A stretch of DNA of 64,000 bases from positions 1 to 64,000 of the forward strand of contig JAFQCK010000003.1 in the NCBI GenBank assembly GCA_017416465.1, written 5' to 3'. The notes beneath the pieces are model-generated. The model worked only from the letters and a program-made list of their open reading frames with translations. It was not told the DNA's origin and did not search any database. The DNA is from Lachnospiraceae bacterium (GTDB lineage: Bacteria; Bacillota; Clostridia; Lachnospirales; Lachnospiraceae). The translations under genes and the position numbers were made by a program. This document shows, piece by piece, positions 7,289 through 18,672 of the stretch. Positions within the stretch are counted from its first letter, which is position 1, and the number at the start of each line of letters is the position of its first letter.

Positions 7289-9526
7289 TTAGTTCTCCTT
7301 ATATTCCTTATCATCTATATGAAGAACTCTTTCTTTAATTTCTTGTGTTCGTCCCTGATTCCAGAAATTAGTTCCAATATAACCGCAAGTTCGTCTTGCT
7401 ACACTCATAAGGCTTTGGTTACGATTTTTACAATTCGGACATTCCCAAATAAGTTCTCCTGTTTTTTCATTGGTTATGATTTTAATTTCTTTATCATATC
7501 CGCAAACCATACAATAATCGCTTTTCGAGTTAAGTTCAGCATACATAATGTTTTCATAAATAAACTGATAGAGCTGAATTACTACCTCAAGATTGTCATT
7601 CATATTAGGAATTTCTACATAGCTTATTGCTCCACCGGGAGAAAGTTTCTGAAATTCAGATTCTAACGCAAGCTTATCAAATGCATTTATTTCTTCAAAA
7701 ACAGGTACATGATAAGAATTAGTTATATAATTTTTATCAGTAATACCTTCAATAACACCAAATCTCTTTTTAAGACATTTTGCAAATTTATATGTTGTAC
7801 TTTCAATAGGAGTGCCATATAAACTATAATCAATGTTTTCGGCTTCTTTCCACTCTTTACATTTATCATTAAGAGCTTGCATAACTGCTAATCCAAAAGG
7901 CTTGCCAACTTTTTCATCTGTATGACTTTCTCCTGTCATATATTTAACACATTCATATAACCCAGCATAACCAAGAGAAATTGTCGAATATCCATTATGC
8001 AACAATTTATCAATAGTTTCGCCCTTATTTAATCTGGAGATTGCTCCATTTTGCCACAGAATCGGAGCGACATCCGAAAGAGTTCCTTCAAGTCTCTTAT
8101 GTCTTATCTGCAATGCTTTGTGGCATAATTCTGTTCTTATTTCAAATAATTTCCAAAACGCATCTAAATCTCCATTAGAGGATAAAGCCAAATCAACCAA
8201 ATTAATTGTAACTACTCCCTGATTAAATCTGCCATAATATTTAGGTTTACCATTTTCATCAACATAGGGTGTCAAGAAGGAACGACAACCCATACAGGGA
8301 TAACAATTACCATTGCCATTTTTATCAACTTTATATTCGAGCATTTTCTTTTCTGAAATACAATCGGGAACAAGTCGTTTTGCAGAACATTCGGCAGCAA
8401 GTTTTGTTATATAAAAATATTTACTATCTTCATATATATTATCTTTTTCAAGAACATAAAGGAGTTTCGGGAAAGCAACTGTTGACCAAACACCTTGTTC
8501 ATTCTTAACACCCTGTATGCGTTGTCTTAAAACTTCCTCAATAATAAGTGCTAAATCGGCTTTAGTCTGTTCATCTTTGGCTTCGTTTAAATACATAAAC
8601 ACCGATAGGAATGGTGCTTGTCCATTTGTTGTCATAAGCGTTACAATTTGATACTGAATTATCTGTACTCCACGCTTTATTTCTTCTTTAACTCGTAATT
8701 CTACTATTTCGTCAATTGCCTTTTGCACTTTAGGGGAAAGAGTAATGCAATCTTCGTTATAGATTGATTTGAAAATCTTTTTTTGTTCTTCTTCAACCTG
8801 TATTCTTATATTCTTTCGACTGACATCTACAAAAGGTGCAAGATGTGTAAGAGTTATGGACTGACCGCCATATTGACTGCTTGCTACCTGTGCAATAATC
8901 TGTGTTGCAATATTACAAGCGGTTGAAAAACTATGGGGTTTTTCAATCATTACCTTGCTAATAACTGTACCGTTTTGAAGCATATCTTCAAGATTGATTA
9001 AATCGCAATTATGTAAGGCATTTTGTCCAAAATAATCTTTATCATGAAAATGGATAATACCTTCTTCATCAGCCTGAATGATATCCGGGGGCAAAAGCAT
9101 TCTTTTGCTAATATCTTCGCTTTCAATACCAGCCATGTAGTCTCGCTGTGTTGTGACTAACATTGCATCTTTATTTGAATTTTCATCATTCCAATAGTCA
9201 CTTTTACCTGAAAGCAGTTCTATTATTGATTCGTCAGTAGAATTTCTAATATCTCTTTGGAATTCTCTGACTTTACGATATCCTTCATAAGCCCTCGCAG
9301 TAAGTGTTTCACCCTTTTCAACAAGCTTTTCAAACACCATTGTTTCAACTTGATAAATGTCAAGTTCTGAAATATTTTGAGCTTCCATTTCTATTTCTCT
9401 GGAAATTGCTTCTGCAATATCTATTTTTATAATTCCGCTACCAAAAGTCATAGCTTTTAAAATCGCATCATAAATTTTATTCTTATCAAAATCAACTACA
9501 GAATCATCTCTTTTAATTATTTTCAT
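7289..9526 (-). CDS. nrdD: Anaerobic ribonucleoside-triphosphate reductase
   Basis: 745 aa from the ATG at 9526, which has AAAGGAGG upstream; the frame extends 16 codons further without a ribosome site. An N-terminal ATP-cone (residues 1-95) starts at KIIKRDDSVVDFDKNKI. The class III catalytic barrel follows, with HNCDLINLED and CYPCMGCRSFL. A C-terminal zinc site is made from CMVCGY and CPNC, and the glycyl radical site is RRTCGYIGTNFWNQGR near residue 715. It reduces NTPs to dNTPs under anoxia, so the element supplies its own precursors and targets strict anaerobes. Confidence 0.96.
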   Translation of the reverse strand: MKIIKRDDSVVDFDKNKIYDAILKAMTFGSGIIKIDIAEAISREIEMEAQNISELDIYQVETMVFEKLVEKGETLTARAYEGYRKVREFQRDIRNSTDESIIELLSGKSDYWNDENSNKDAMLVTTQRDYMAGIESEDISKRMLLPPDIIQADEEGIIHFHDKDYFGQNALHNCDLINLEDMLQNGTVISKVMIEKPHSFSTACNIATQIIAQVASSQYGGQSITLTHLAPFVDVSRKNIRIQVEEEQKKIFKSIYNEDCITLSPKVQKAIDEIVELRVKEEIKRGVQIIQYQIVTLMTTNGQAPFLSVFMYLNEAKDEQTKADLALIIEEVLRQRIQGVKNEQGVWSTVAFPKLLYVLEKDNIYEDSKYFYITKLAAECSAKRLVPDCISEKKMLEYKVDKNGNGNCYPCMGCRSFLTPYVDENGKPKYYGRFNQGVVTINLVDLALSSNGDLDAFWKLFEIRTELCHKALQIRHKRLEGTLSDVAPILWQNGAISRLNKGETIDKLLHNGYSTISLGYAGLYECVKYMTGESHTDEKVGKPFGLAVMQALNDKCKEWKEAENIDYSLYGTPIESTTYKFAKCLKKRFGVIEGITDKNYITNSYHVPVFEEINAFDKLALESEFQKLSPGGAISYVEIPNMNDNLEVVIQLYQFIYENIMYAELNSKSDYCMVCGYDKEIKIITNEKTGELIWECPNCKNRNQSLMSVARRTCGYIGTNFWNQGRTQEIKERVLHIDDKEYKEN

Positions 9527-9539
9527 AAAGAAACCTCCT

Positions 9540-9740
9540 TTACATTTGGTCGAGCCAATTAAGTGCCTCGACATAACTCATTTTTTTACCATTAACATTT
9601 AAAAAACAAGTTTTGGTAAAGACAAACTTTGGAGATGAATTTCCGCTTTTTTCAACGAATTCTATATTTTTCATTTGTAAAAATTGTTTAAGATTTTCGC
9701 TTTGTAAACTTTTATCATAATACAAAATGATTTTATCCAT
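9540..9740 (-). CDS. Small protein, 66 aa, possibly thioredoxin-fold
   Basis: It starts at ATG 9740, preceded by AAAGGAGTG; a longer frame to 9830 overlaps the neighbour and is less likely. The beta-alpha-beta opening (KIILYYDKS, then FLQMKNIEFVEK) suggests a glutaredoxin-like layout, but no CxxC active site is present. It lies between nrdD and the deoxynucleotidase, so a redox or allosteric link to ribonucleotide reduction is only a guess. Confidence 0.6.
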   Translation of the reverse strand: MDKIILYYDKSLQSENLKQFLQMKNIEFVEKSGNSSPKFVFTKTCFLNVNGKKMSYVEALNWLDQM

Positions 9741-9744
9741 ATCA

Positions 9745-10302
9745 TCACTCCTTTTTAGCAATTTGAGATATTGTTTTATAAATCTGTTCCCAATTAGACA
9801 ACCTGATAATATTTTGTCTTTCTGCATCAAAACTCAAATTATGAGGTCGGCTATACAAAATTTTTATATAGTTTCCAGAAATCAAATTATGAACACCATC
9901 ATCAATTAAAATATCGCCTCTTATCATCTGTTTGTTTTGAGCAATAATAATTTGCGAACTATGTAAATAAGGGAATAAAGAAATTAATTTTTCAATTTTC
10001 ACATTACAAGTTTCAAAATTAGTTGCCGTAACAAGATATATTTGATGACCATCATCAATTAATTTTTTCAAATAATACTGACTTTGAGGCATTGGTTTAA
10101 CGGTTTGCCATACTTCATTTTCATAAATTGGTTTAAAAATTTGTTCTTTTGTAAGTGTGGGATATACTTTTGTCATATCCCACGATTTAACATCATTGAC
10201 ATTAACATTTAAACTATGTGTTCTGTTAAGAATGTTGAGCCAATTTTCAAGTAGATTTATTAATACATCGTCTATGTCGCAAAGAATTGTTAAAATTTTC
10301 AT
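9745..10302 (-). CDS. HAD-family 5'(3')-deoxyribonucleotidase-like phosphatase
   Basis: 185 aa. HAD motif I is CDIDDVLINL (nucleophile and acid Asp pair, residues 9-11), motif II is VTATN, and motif IV is DILIDDG. The short cap and the spacing fit the NT5C family, which dephosphorylates dNMPs. In phages such enzymes adjust nucleotide pools. Its place between nrdD and the dNMP kinase supports this. The substrate is inferred. Confidence 0.8.
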   Translation of the reverse strand: MKILTILCDIDDVLINLLENWLNILNRTHSLNVNVNDVKSWDMTKVYPTLTKEQIFKPIYENEVWQTVKPMPQSQYYLKKLIDDGHQIYLVTATNFETCNVKIEKLISLFPYLHSSQIIIAQNKQMIRGDILIDDGVHNLISGNYIKILYSRPHNLSFDAERQNIIRLSNWEQIYKTISQIAKKE

Positions 10303-10308
10303 AAGTAA

Positions 10309-10839
10309 TTACATCTTTGAAATATTTTTAGCAAGCCATTTAACGTTGTTATGAAACTCATCGATTGTAGTATTTTCAAGAACAAAATCAAAATCATAAT
10401 CGTCTAAAGCAGTTTCAGAAATATGATTCAACTGTTCTTCAGTTAAACCACTATCAAAATTAGGTCTCTCGACTCTTAAAGTGTAAACATCTATGTTTGA
10501 TGAACGAAGTTTTTCAATTTCATTGGGAAATCTACAATCGGGAATTAAAACATAATTCCATTCATTTTCAAAAAGATTAAGAAAATCTATTATAAAGTCA
10601 ACCCAATAGTCCGGCTTCTTTTTGCGAACAACATCTGTTCCTACATACTGCAAAAGCTGCCTTCCATTATCATCTTTCTGTCCATTCCAATTGAACATAT
10701 TTTTACAAATAAACTTCAATAAATCAGCATAATGTGTAGTCAACACTTTATAACCTTTCTGCTCTAATTCGCTATGTAACCACGCAGCAGCAGTATCTTT
10801 ACCGTGTCGAGCTTTACCTGAAATACAAATTACTTTCAT
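10309..10839 (-). CDS. Deoxynucleoside monophosphate kinase-like P-loop protein
   Basis: 176 aa. The Walker A loop GKARHGKDT is at residues 8-16. A kinase-like core (LLQYVGTDVVRK, VLIPDCRFPNEI) and a C-terminal lid region follow. This pattern matches phage dNMP kinases (T4 gp1-like) and related adenylate-kinase-fold proteins. It probably phosphorylates dNMPs, including dTMP from ThyX. The ATG has AAAGGAG upstream. Confidence 0.8.
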   Translation of the reverse strand: MKVICISGKARHGKDTAAAWLHSELEQKGYKVLTTHYADLLKFICKNMFNWNGQKDDNGRQLLQYVGTDVVRKKKPDYWVDFIIDFLNLFENEWNYVLIPDCRFPNEIEKLRSSNIDVYTLRVERPNFDSGLTEEQLNHISETALDDYDFDFVLENTTIDEFHNNVKWLAKNISKM

Positions 10840-10852
10840 TTTTTACTCCTTT

Positions 10853-10945
10853 TTATATTGGTGTATTAGGCGTATTAAACTTATTAGCATTGAATAAGAA
10901 ATAAATACAAATCAATGCAAAACTAAAAATTATAAGATTATTCAT
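10853..10945 (-). CDS. Tiny predicted membrane peptide, 30 aa
   Basis: The frame starts inside the last codons of thyX (overlap of 8 nt) and encodes one hydrophobic helix (LIIFSFALICIYFLF). There is no clear ribosome site, so it would need translational coupling to thyX. It fills an otherwise empty gap. Confidence 0.35.
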   Translation of the reverse strand: MNNLIIFSFALICIYFLFNANKFNTPNTPI

Positions 10946-11738
10946 TTTTTGAATTGTTATAAAACTTCACACTACTTAACACATCTAATATTTCTTCTTT
11001 TTCTTTGTTGTCAAAATTATTCCAATTTACTGTAATACTGTTCAAAGCATCACAAAGAGAAATATCTTTAACTTTAGTCTTTCTGCCACAGCTTTTCTTC
11101 TCTTTACAATAACCCTGATGTTCACATTTGGGCATAAAATAATGGTCAACAAGATATGCCCATTCCTCTGAATAATCTCTCAGAGCATCACATAAATCTT
11201 TAAACAACTTTCTAAATTCGTGGTAAGCCCTACCGCACATTCTCTGATGTGACATATCTATAAGGTTACGAAGATTACGCTTGTCAACCATTTTTGTTTC
11301 CATTCCAAGAGGTAAAACCAAAGCACTATCCTCACGAGGAATACCAAGCTCTTCAAGTTTCTTTCCGGCTTCTGCAATATCGGTCATAATATTATTATAA
11401 ATTTCTAATGCCTTATCGTTTGACGAAATTGTATGAGGTGTTACATAAGCAAAGCCACTCAAATAATCAATATACCTTGTACTTGCCTGTAGTCTGGTCG
11501 GCAAACAACCAATGTGAGTGTACCATTCTCTAATTACCCTTGCTGAATAACCATCTAATGTTGAATACACATCTGGAAACTCAAAGGTTCTGCCGTGTTC
11601 ATTTTCTAAACAATCAAGTCCCCTTTTATAATTTTTAGCAGCATCGGAAATGTCTGCACCCCAGCAAATGCCAGCCTCTTCTCCAATCATGGTTATTGGA
11701 TTTTTTGTTGTATAATTCTGAATTATAAATCTACCCAT
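10938..11738 (-). CDS. thyX: Flavin-dependent thymidylate synthase
   Basis: 266 aa. THIGCLPTRLQASTRYIDY corresponds to the ThyX nucleotide/FAD-binding segment (variant of RHRxxSxNxxSxR). ALVLPLGMETKMV and NLRNLIDMSHQR match the second half of the fold. A Cys-rich insert near the C-terminus (KCEHQGYCKEKKSC) may bind zinc. It methylates dUMP to dTMP using methylene-tetrahydrofolate, FAD and NADPH. An AATAAC repeat lies 15 nt before the start codon, and the ribosome site AAGGAGAG follows it. Confidence 0.85.
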   Translation of the reverse strand: MGRFIIQNYTTKNPITMIGEEAGICWGADISDAAKNYKRGLDCLENEHGRTFEFPDVYSTLDGYSARVIREWYTHIGCLPTRLQASTRYIDYLSGFAYVTPHTISSNDKALEIYNNIMTDIAEAGKKLEELGIPREDSALVLPLGMETKMVDKRNLRNLIDMSHQRMCGRAYHEFRKLFKDLCDALRDYSEEWAYLVDHYFMPKCEHQGYCKEKKSCGRKTKVKDISLCDALNSITVNWNNFDNKEKEEILDVLSSVKFYNNSKNE

Positions 11739-11753
11739 TTTTCTCTCCTTAAT

Positions 11754-13781
<2,028 letters not shown>

Positions 13782-14145
13782 TTACCTCAATATGTTTTTC
13801 AAATAATATGTAAAAACACCATATAAATAATATCCTGTTATTTCTCTGTTCGGCATAAACATAATTTCCAAATTATATCTATGATTAAAAGCATGAATTG
13901 AAGCAAGAAAAGCTTTATTAGAAAATTTAGTTTTATAATTGTTTTTCACTATATCTTCATATGTTGCATTTTCAATCAATAAATACTTCTTTCCAGAATA
14001 AGTTGCCATTTCTTCTTCAAAACGAGTTCTGTTTTGAGTTAAGTTGCCGCTTAATTCATCAAGAGAAGCTTTTCTTTCCACCATAATCTTGTGGTCAAAA
14101 TATAAATCTCTATCAATATTTAATTCAGAATTTGCCGGTATGAAA
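13782..14145 (-). pseudogene. ERCC4-type nuclease, N-terminus lost
   Basis: The frame reads GHYSFFIP, then ELNIDRDLYFDHKIMVERK, ASLDELSGNL and RFEEEM. This is the ERCC4 nuclease core (GDY...ERK). The first part, with the usual DTREQ motif, is absent. Upstream of GHYS the frame meets a stop and has no start codon, and the family's GDY Asp is His. ATG 14084 could give a 100-aa fragment, but it would lack the first metal site. The preceding gene is cut at the same place, pointing to a deletion that joined the two. Confidence 0.75.
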
Positions 14146-14692
14146 AAACTATAATGCCCATTGCTTCGCCTTTATCACATTCTTCGAGAAAAGTATCGTC
14201 TATTTCCAAACTCTCAATTTGCATATCCTGAGAGCTTTTAATGCCTATATTATTTAGCATATAATCATACCAATCATATACCTGCTGGCTTGTCATTTCT
14301 TTAAATTTAGAAATGTTTTTTAAAACATTAAAACCTTTATCATATAATGACATTAAAAAATTCATTTTTACTATCTTATCGTAATAAGCATCAACATTGT
14401 CAATGCTGACCAAACTGCGTAATTCATCAATGGAAGTATAACCGCCTAATTCTTCAAAATGCTTTTTAACATTTGGTTTAGATTCTAAAAATGTATAAAT
14501 TGAAACATGGTCAAATGATTTATAACCATGCAAATACATTTGTTTGCCAAGAGAAAAATAAAAGATACCATCATCCGTTTTTAAAGTTTCATCATTGTTT
14601 TCATTTAAATTTTTAAAGTCATCAAATAATTCCGGTTGCTTATACAAACAAAATATAAAACTGGCTTCAGCACTTTCTCTTCCTTCGGTCAA
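14120..14692 (-). pseudogene. DnaB-like replicative helicase, N-terminal domain only
   Basis: 190 aa resembling the DnaB N-terminal domain: SAEASFIFCLYKQPELFDD, FYFSLGKQMYLHG, then the linker helix region to about residue 170. It ends at EECDKGEAMGI, where intact helicases continue into the RecA-like motor. The last 13 codons instead read the ERCC4 gene in a wrong frame. No Walker A helicase core is found elsewhere in the window. I infer loss of the motor domain by the deletion at about 14145. Confidence 0.7.
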
Positions 14693-14718
14693 TTCTTTGG
14701 GATATTCTTTTAATTTGT

Positions 14719-15228
14719 TTATAAGTCATCACCTCCCAAAAATGCACTTAAATCTTTACCGGATTTATTAGTACCTGTAGTTAAAGATGGGTCGGTATAA
14801 TGTTGTATATTTGCTTCTTCTCTATGTTTTATTTTTTCTTGACGAATGAATTTTTTATTTATATCAGATATATTGTTGTTAATGATAGCAAACATATAAG
14901 AAATTTTGCCATATTCACTGCTAAAGTTTTTATGTTCTAACCAATAAAGAATATCGGATTTACAACTTTCAAAAGTAGCTTTAATAACTGCATTATCATA
15001 ATAAGACAATTCATTAAGTTTTTTAGGGAGAGAAGTAGGAAACGGCTGACCCTCGTTGTACCCTAAAAATGTACGACAAATGTAGTCAATCAAATTAATT
15101 CGTTCTTCTTTTAATCGTTTATTTTCTTCATATACATACTGATTTTTATAATAAAACTTTCCAATTTTAATAAAATCATCAGTTGTTCCCCAATCACCTG
15201 TAATGTGACATTTTACTTTTCGAGCCAT
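14719..15228 (-). CDS. Hypothetical replication-cluster protein, 169 aa
   Basis: Not recognised. The N-terminus (KCHITGDWGTTDDF) is followed by mixed helices and a charged C-terminus ending in LSAFLGGDDL. It sits between the helicase fragment and the RecA-like ATPase with about 20-26 nt gaps, a position often held by helicase loaders or DnaD-like proteins. That role is a guess from position only. The start is supported by AGGAGG upstream. Confidence 0.8.
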   Translation of the reverse strand: MARKVKCHITGDWGTTDDFIKIGKFYYKNQYVYEENKRLKEERINLIDYICRTFLGYNEGQPFPTSLPKKLNELSYYDNAVIKATFESCKSDILYWLEHKNFSSEYGKISYMFAIINNNISDINKKFIRQEKIKHREEANIQHYTDPSLTTGTNKSGKDLSAFLGGDDL

Positions 15229-15249
15229 TTGCCGCCTCCTACTAATTAA

Positions 15250-16377
15250 TTATTCTTCTGTAAGAATATCTACGATTGTTTCAAGTGCCATAGTAGGTAC
15301 TTCTACATCTTTAAAATTAGCAATTCCGTATTCTTCCATAACCGCCCTAACTTTGGTCTTGGTTGAATCTGTTGCATCCGAGAACTTGTTTTTAATAGTC
15401 ATAATAAGTTCTTCATTTTTTTCTACATCGATTTTCTTTGACTTTGCATTTTTGCTATATTCAGCAGCTTTCTTATCTGCTTCAGCCTGTGCTTTTGCCT
15501 GTTCCTTCTTGGTCTGTGCGAGAGTTTTTGTACCCTTTGCGTGTTCCGCTAAAATAGCATCCTGCATTGCCTTTATAAAATCATCTGAACTAAAGGGAAT
15601 TCTATCAACAATCTCGGAAAATCTTGACTTACTATCAACGGAATATGTATCATCTCTAAAGCTAATCACACGGCTTTCGCCAACAACCTTATTGATGATT
15701 TTTTCTTCCTTTGTAACCTTATTCTTCTGACCGGTCTTTTCCTTAACAATGTCACGGTCAATATAAGCCAAACCAACAAAATGCATCTTGTTCTTGATAG
15801 CATTAAAATATCTCTGCTGTGTATCTGCGGTGAGCTTTGAATAGGTTTCCTGTGTCATCGGGTCTGTAATATCTGTTCTCTTAACATGAGCAACAATTAT
15901 AGAATTAACACCAACTTTTTTCAGTTCCCAAATCTTATCAAGAATAAATTCTGTGGCTTTATCCTGACCCTTGCCGAAGCCACCCCATGCACCGTTAATT
16001 GTATCCGCTTTCTTATCAGGATTCTTTCGATTATACTGACGAATTGCTTCTTTTTCAGCCATAATAATTAATTCATCAAGAGTATCCCAAATTACTGTCT
16101 GCAAATCAGGATAATCAGTAGTTTTATTTTCCACAATATCATCGACTACTTCACACAATTTGCTCCAATTTTCAATTGTTTCCGAAACAATTCCCTGAAT
16201 AGCATCAGCACCAGCTTCTTTACCCATATCAAAATGAATATAACCATCTTCGCCAACCATCTTTTCACAAACTTCTTTTGCAAGAGTTGTTTTACCAATA
16301 CCGCTTTCACCTAAAATTGCAATATTATAATTCAGAGGATTAAGATTTACCTCTTTCTTTTTTCCAAATTTACCCAT
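15250..16377 (-). CDS. RecA-like phage ATPase (Sak4-like annealing/recombination protein)
   Basis: 375 aa. Walker A is GESGIGKTT at about residue 23-31, and Walker B is LQTVIWDTLDEL. IIVAHVKRTDI fits the sensor region of the AAA_24/Sak4 RecA-like fold. A Lys/Ala/Glu-rich coiled linker (about 270-315) leads to a C-terminal helical domain. Such proteins act in phage single-strand annealing and recombination, usually next to an SSB, as here. Confidence 0.85.
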   Translation of the reverse strand: MGKFGKKKEVNLNPLNYNIAILGESGIGKTTLAKEVCEKMVGEDGYIHFDMGKEAGADAIQGIVSETIENWSKLCEVVDDIVENKTTDYPDLQTVIWDTLDELIIMAEKEAIRQYNRKNPDKKADTINGAWGGFGKGQDKATEFILDKIWELKKVGVNSIIVAHVKRTDITDPMTQETYSKLTADTQQRYFNAIKNKMHFVGLAYIDRDIVKEKTGQKNKVTKEEKIINKVVGESRVISFRDDTYSVDSKSRFSEIVDRIPFSSDDFIKAMQDAILAEHAKGTKTLAQTKKEQAKAQAEADKKAAEYSKNAKSKKIDVEKNEELIMTIKNKFSDATDSTKTKVRAVMEEYGIANFKDVEVPTMALETIVDILTEE

Positions 16378-16427
16378 AATATATTCCTTTCTCTAATTTA
16401 TAGGGGAGATAAACTCCCCTTTTTTCA

Positions 16428-17576
16428 TTAAAACAAATCTTCATCTGAAACAGTTGTATCATTTGCTGAAGGAGTTGAAGGTTCATCATCAACACCATCG
16501 GAAGTCTTATTCTTTTTGGAATTTGCTTTTGCCTCCTCAAGAGTTTCTTCACTTGTAGGCTGATAAATCCTTTCTTCAAATTCCGACATAGTTTCATCAA
16601 GCTCAACAAGTCCATCTGCAAAATCACCTACAAGCTTCGGGTCAAACAGACGATATTCATTTACTCTTTCGCCAAGAATTGCTCCTCTCGGCTTAAAATC
16701 TTCAAGCTTCTTTAATCCAAGTTCAATCTGTTCTTTCTGTCTTGCCGTAAGCATATCTTCGTTAAATTCTGCTTCTTCAGCACCACGAACAAGAACTAAA
16801 TCCCAAGGAATATGTACCATAGTCTTATTTGTCTTTACATCGATATACTGCATTTTGTAATTGTAAAGAGCCTTATGTTTTTCATTTCCCTCAAGGTCAT
16901 ATTTAGCAGCCGAGAAAATGAACTGCATAGGAATCATCTTCTTGCCTTCGTCTTTATTGATATACTGTTCAATATAACCGTTAAGATAAATCTTCTTATT
17001 ATCCTTAAAATCAGTCTTATCAAGAGAATCCTTGTTATAGAAAATCTCCATTGAAAGGCTAAGTCGAGGCTTTATATCATCTTCGACTGCGTAAACATTC
17101 TGAATGCGGAATTTATCAAAATACTGCTTGCCCTTTGCATACCATTCTTTTACGAACTGACCTGTAACCATAACCTTACCGTCATATTTGGGAAGATGTT
17201 CGTTAAGGAATTCCATAAAATCAAACAATGTAATAAAATCTTTTCGACCACCATGTTCCTCGCCCAAGTCAACTGTATATCTGCGATAACTTGCCACTGA
17301 ATTGATTATTTCTTCATCAAATCGGTCTGCCCAATCTACTTCGATTTTGTTATCGTCAGAATCCATTGTATAAATGGTATCCTGTTCACTATCGAAAGCC
17401 TCCACAAAAGCCACATTAGCATCACTTTCCTTAACGCCAAAAGTCATACTACGCATTGTTTTCTTCTTTTTAGTTTCATTGTCTGTCTTTTCAAATTCCT
17501 TATAAAAAGGTCTCTTTGACTTTTCCTTCGGAATAAGAGCAGTGCCAACGAAACTAAATCTTGATGTCTGTGCCAT
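16428..17576 (-). CDS. Phage SSB-like protein with acidic C-terminal tip
   Basis: 382 aa beginning AQTSRFSFVGTALIPK, a motif shared by phage proteins next to Sak4 ATPases. The central part is rich in beta strands (GKVMVTGQFVKEWY, KIYLNGYIEQYI), consistent with OB folds. The C-terminus is a disordered acidic tail ending TTVSDEDLF, like the SSB tip that recruits partner proteins. It probably coats single-stranded DNA and delivers the RecA-like ATPase. The ribosome site AAAGGAG follows an AATAAC repeat. Confidence 0.75.
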   Translation of the reverse strand: MAQTSRFSFVGTALIPKEKSKRPFYKEFEKTDNETKKKKTMRSMTFGVKESDANVAFVEAFDSEQDTIYTMDSDDNKIEVDWADRFDEEIINSVASYRRYTVDLGEEHGGRKDFITLFDFMEFLNEHLPKYDGKVMVTGQFVKEWYAKGKQYFDKFRIQNVYAVEDDIKPRLSLSMEIFYNKDSLDKTDFKDNKKIYLNGYIEQYINKDEGKKMIPMQFIFSAAKYDLEGNEKHKALYNYKMQYIDVKTNKTMVHIPWDLVLVRGAEEAEFNEDMLTARQKEQIELGLKKLEDFKPRGAILGERVNEYRLFDPKLVGDFADGLVELDETMSEFEERIYQPTSEETLEEAKANSKKNKTSDGVDDEPSTPSANDTTVSDEDLF

Positions 17577-17593
17577 AAAATTTCTCCTTTACT

Positions 17594-17611
17594 GTTATTT
17601 TATTAGTTATT
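17594..17611 (-). repeat. AATAAC-N6-AATAAC regulatory repeat, SSB gene
   Basis: Perfect consensus copy, 17 nt before the start at 17576. Confidence 0.75.
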
Positions 17612-17641
17612 TATATATAAAAATCATTTCTGATTTTATAT

Positions 17642-18657
17642 TTAGTAATTAACATTAATATGGTCTAAAACTTTACCTATCCCTAACCCATTTGAATTCC
17701 AGTCTTTAATGCAATACTCATAAAGTTTAGGATGTGTAGTTTTCATTCTTTGAAATCTGTTAGGTTCTGATTCAAGATGAACTCCAAAGCAGCAAAAAAC
17801 GCAACCGGTTCTTGATTCTCCTGTAGTTACCAATCTTATATCATCAAATGGTCTATCACATTCCAACAATGTTTTAATTTCCTTTGCAGTTAAAATATCA
17901 TTTGAATTATTAAATTTACCGATAATTTCTCCATACACAGAAGCATAAGGTAAATCATTTAAAACAATATATTTTAATATATCCTGTTCTGTCCAAAAAC
18001 TAATTGGTTTTGATTTTTGTATTTTGGTATCAAAAGCATTGCAACCATGTTTTAACCATTCTTTTTCTCTCAAACTACTTTCACAAGTCATTGTTCCTAC
18101 AAAAGATTTTCTTCCTGTTTGTTTTTCATACTTGTAAGAAGGTTTTTTCTTCATAACATCACAACATTGCTCACTAATTTTAAATGGTGCATCTTTTAAA
18201 TAAACCCATTTATTTGCTAATTTTCGAGACGGTGCATAAGTTCCATTTTGAGTGTATCCTGTTAAAACAAGATTTCTTGTTGCTATGTTTTTATCAGTAG
18301 GATTTTGTAAATCCCTAATCGCTCTTGCCTGTTGTTTACCAATTACCGGATAACCATACTTTTCAATTACATTTCTAAAAGTAATATCGGGTCTTACCGT
18401 AGTTACATTCTCTATTGATTTCACAAAAGATTTTAATTCAGGATATTCTAATCCTGTATCAACAAACAGAGCAGGAACTTCCGGATATAAACTCCTAACT
18501 AAATGAAGCAATACTGTTGAATCTTTACCACCACTAAACGAGACATATACTTGCCCCCCCAGAATTCATACCATTCTTTAATGCGTTCCAAGGATAAAGC
18601 AATTTTTGCCGATAACGGTAAGCTTTGCCTCTGTTTTAATTCCCATATTTCATGCAT
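17642..18657 (-). pseudogene. PAPS-reductase-like (PP-loop) protein, frameshifted in a G7 tract
   Basis: The N-terminus runs from ATG 18657 (AGGAG upstream) through ERIKEWYEFWGG. The PP-loop SFSGGKDSTVLLHLV and the rest of the protein are in another frame. The break is the run of seven G at 18554-18560. Eight would give W-G-G-Q-V-Y-V-S and one 338-aa protein; the span is 1016 nt, one short of a multiple of three. The family binds ATP or PAPS-like adenylates. A Cys-rich FeS-like region is visible (CVFCC and C residues near the end). Without the shift it would be translated as two pieces. Confidence 0.85.
18554..18560 (-). repeat. Poly-G tract 1 (G7) in the PP-loop gene
   Basis: Minus strand TTCT-G7-CAAGTA, immediately before the PP-loop. 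The observed length puts the gene out of frame. Confidence 0.9.
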
Positions 18658-18672
18658 AAATAAACTCCTGTA

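Noticed and set aside
14084..14692. Programmed ribosomal frameshift between the helicase fragment and the ERCC4 core
   Set aside because: No slippery heptamer or structure is evident, and both halves lack the domains needed on either side, so a deletion explains the data better.
15353..15730. 125-codon plus-strand frame opposite the RecA-like ATPase
   Set aside because: Ser/Ala/Phe-rich translation of the complement of a Lys/Ala/Glu coiled coil; no ribosome site.
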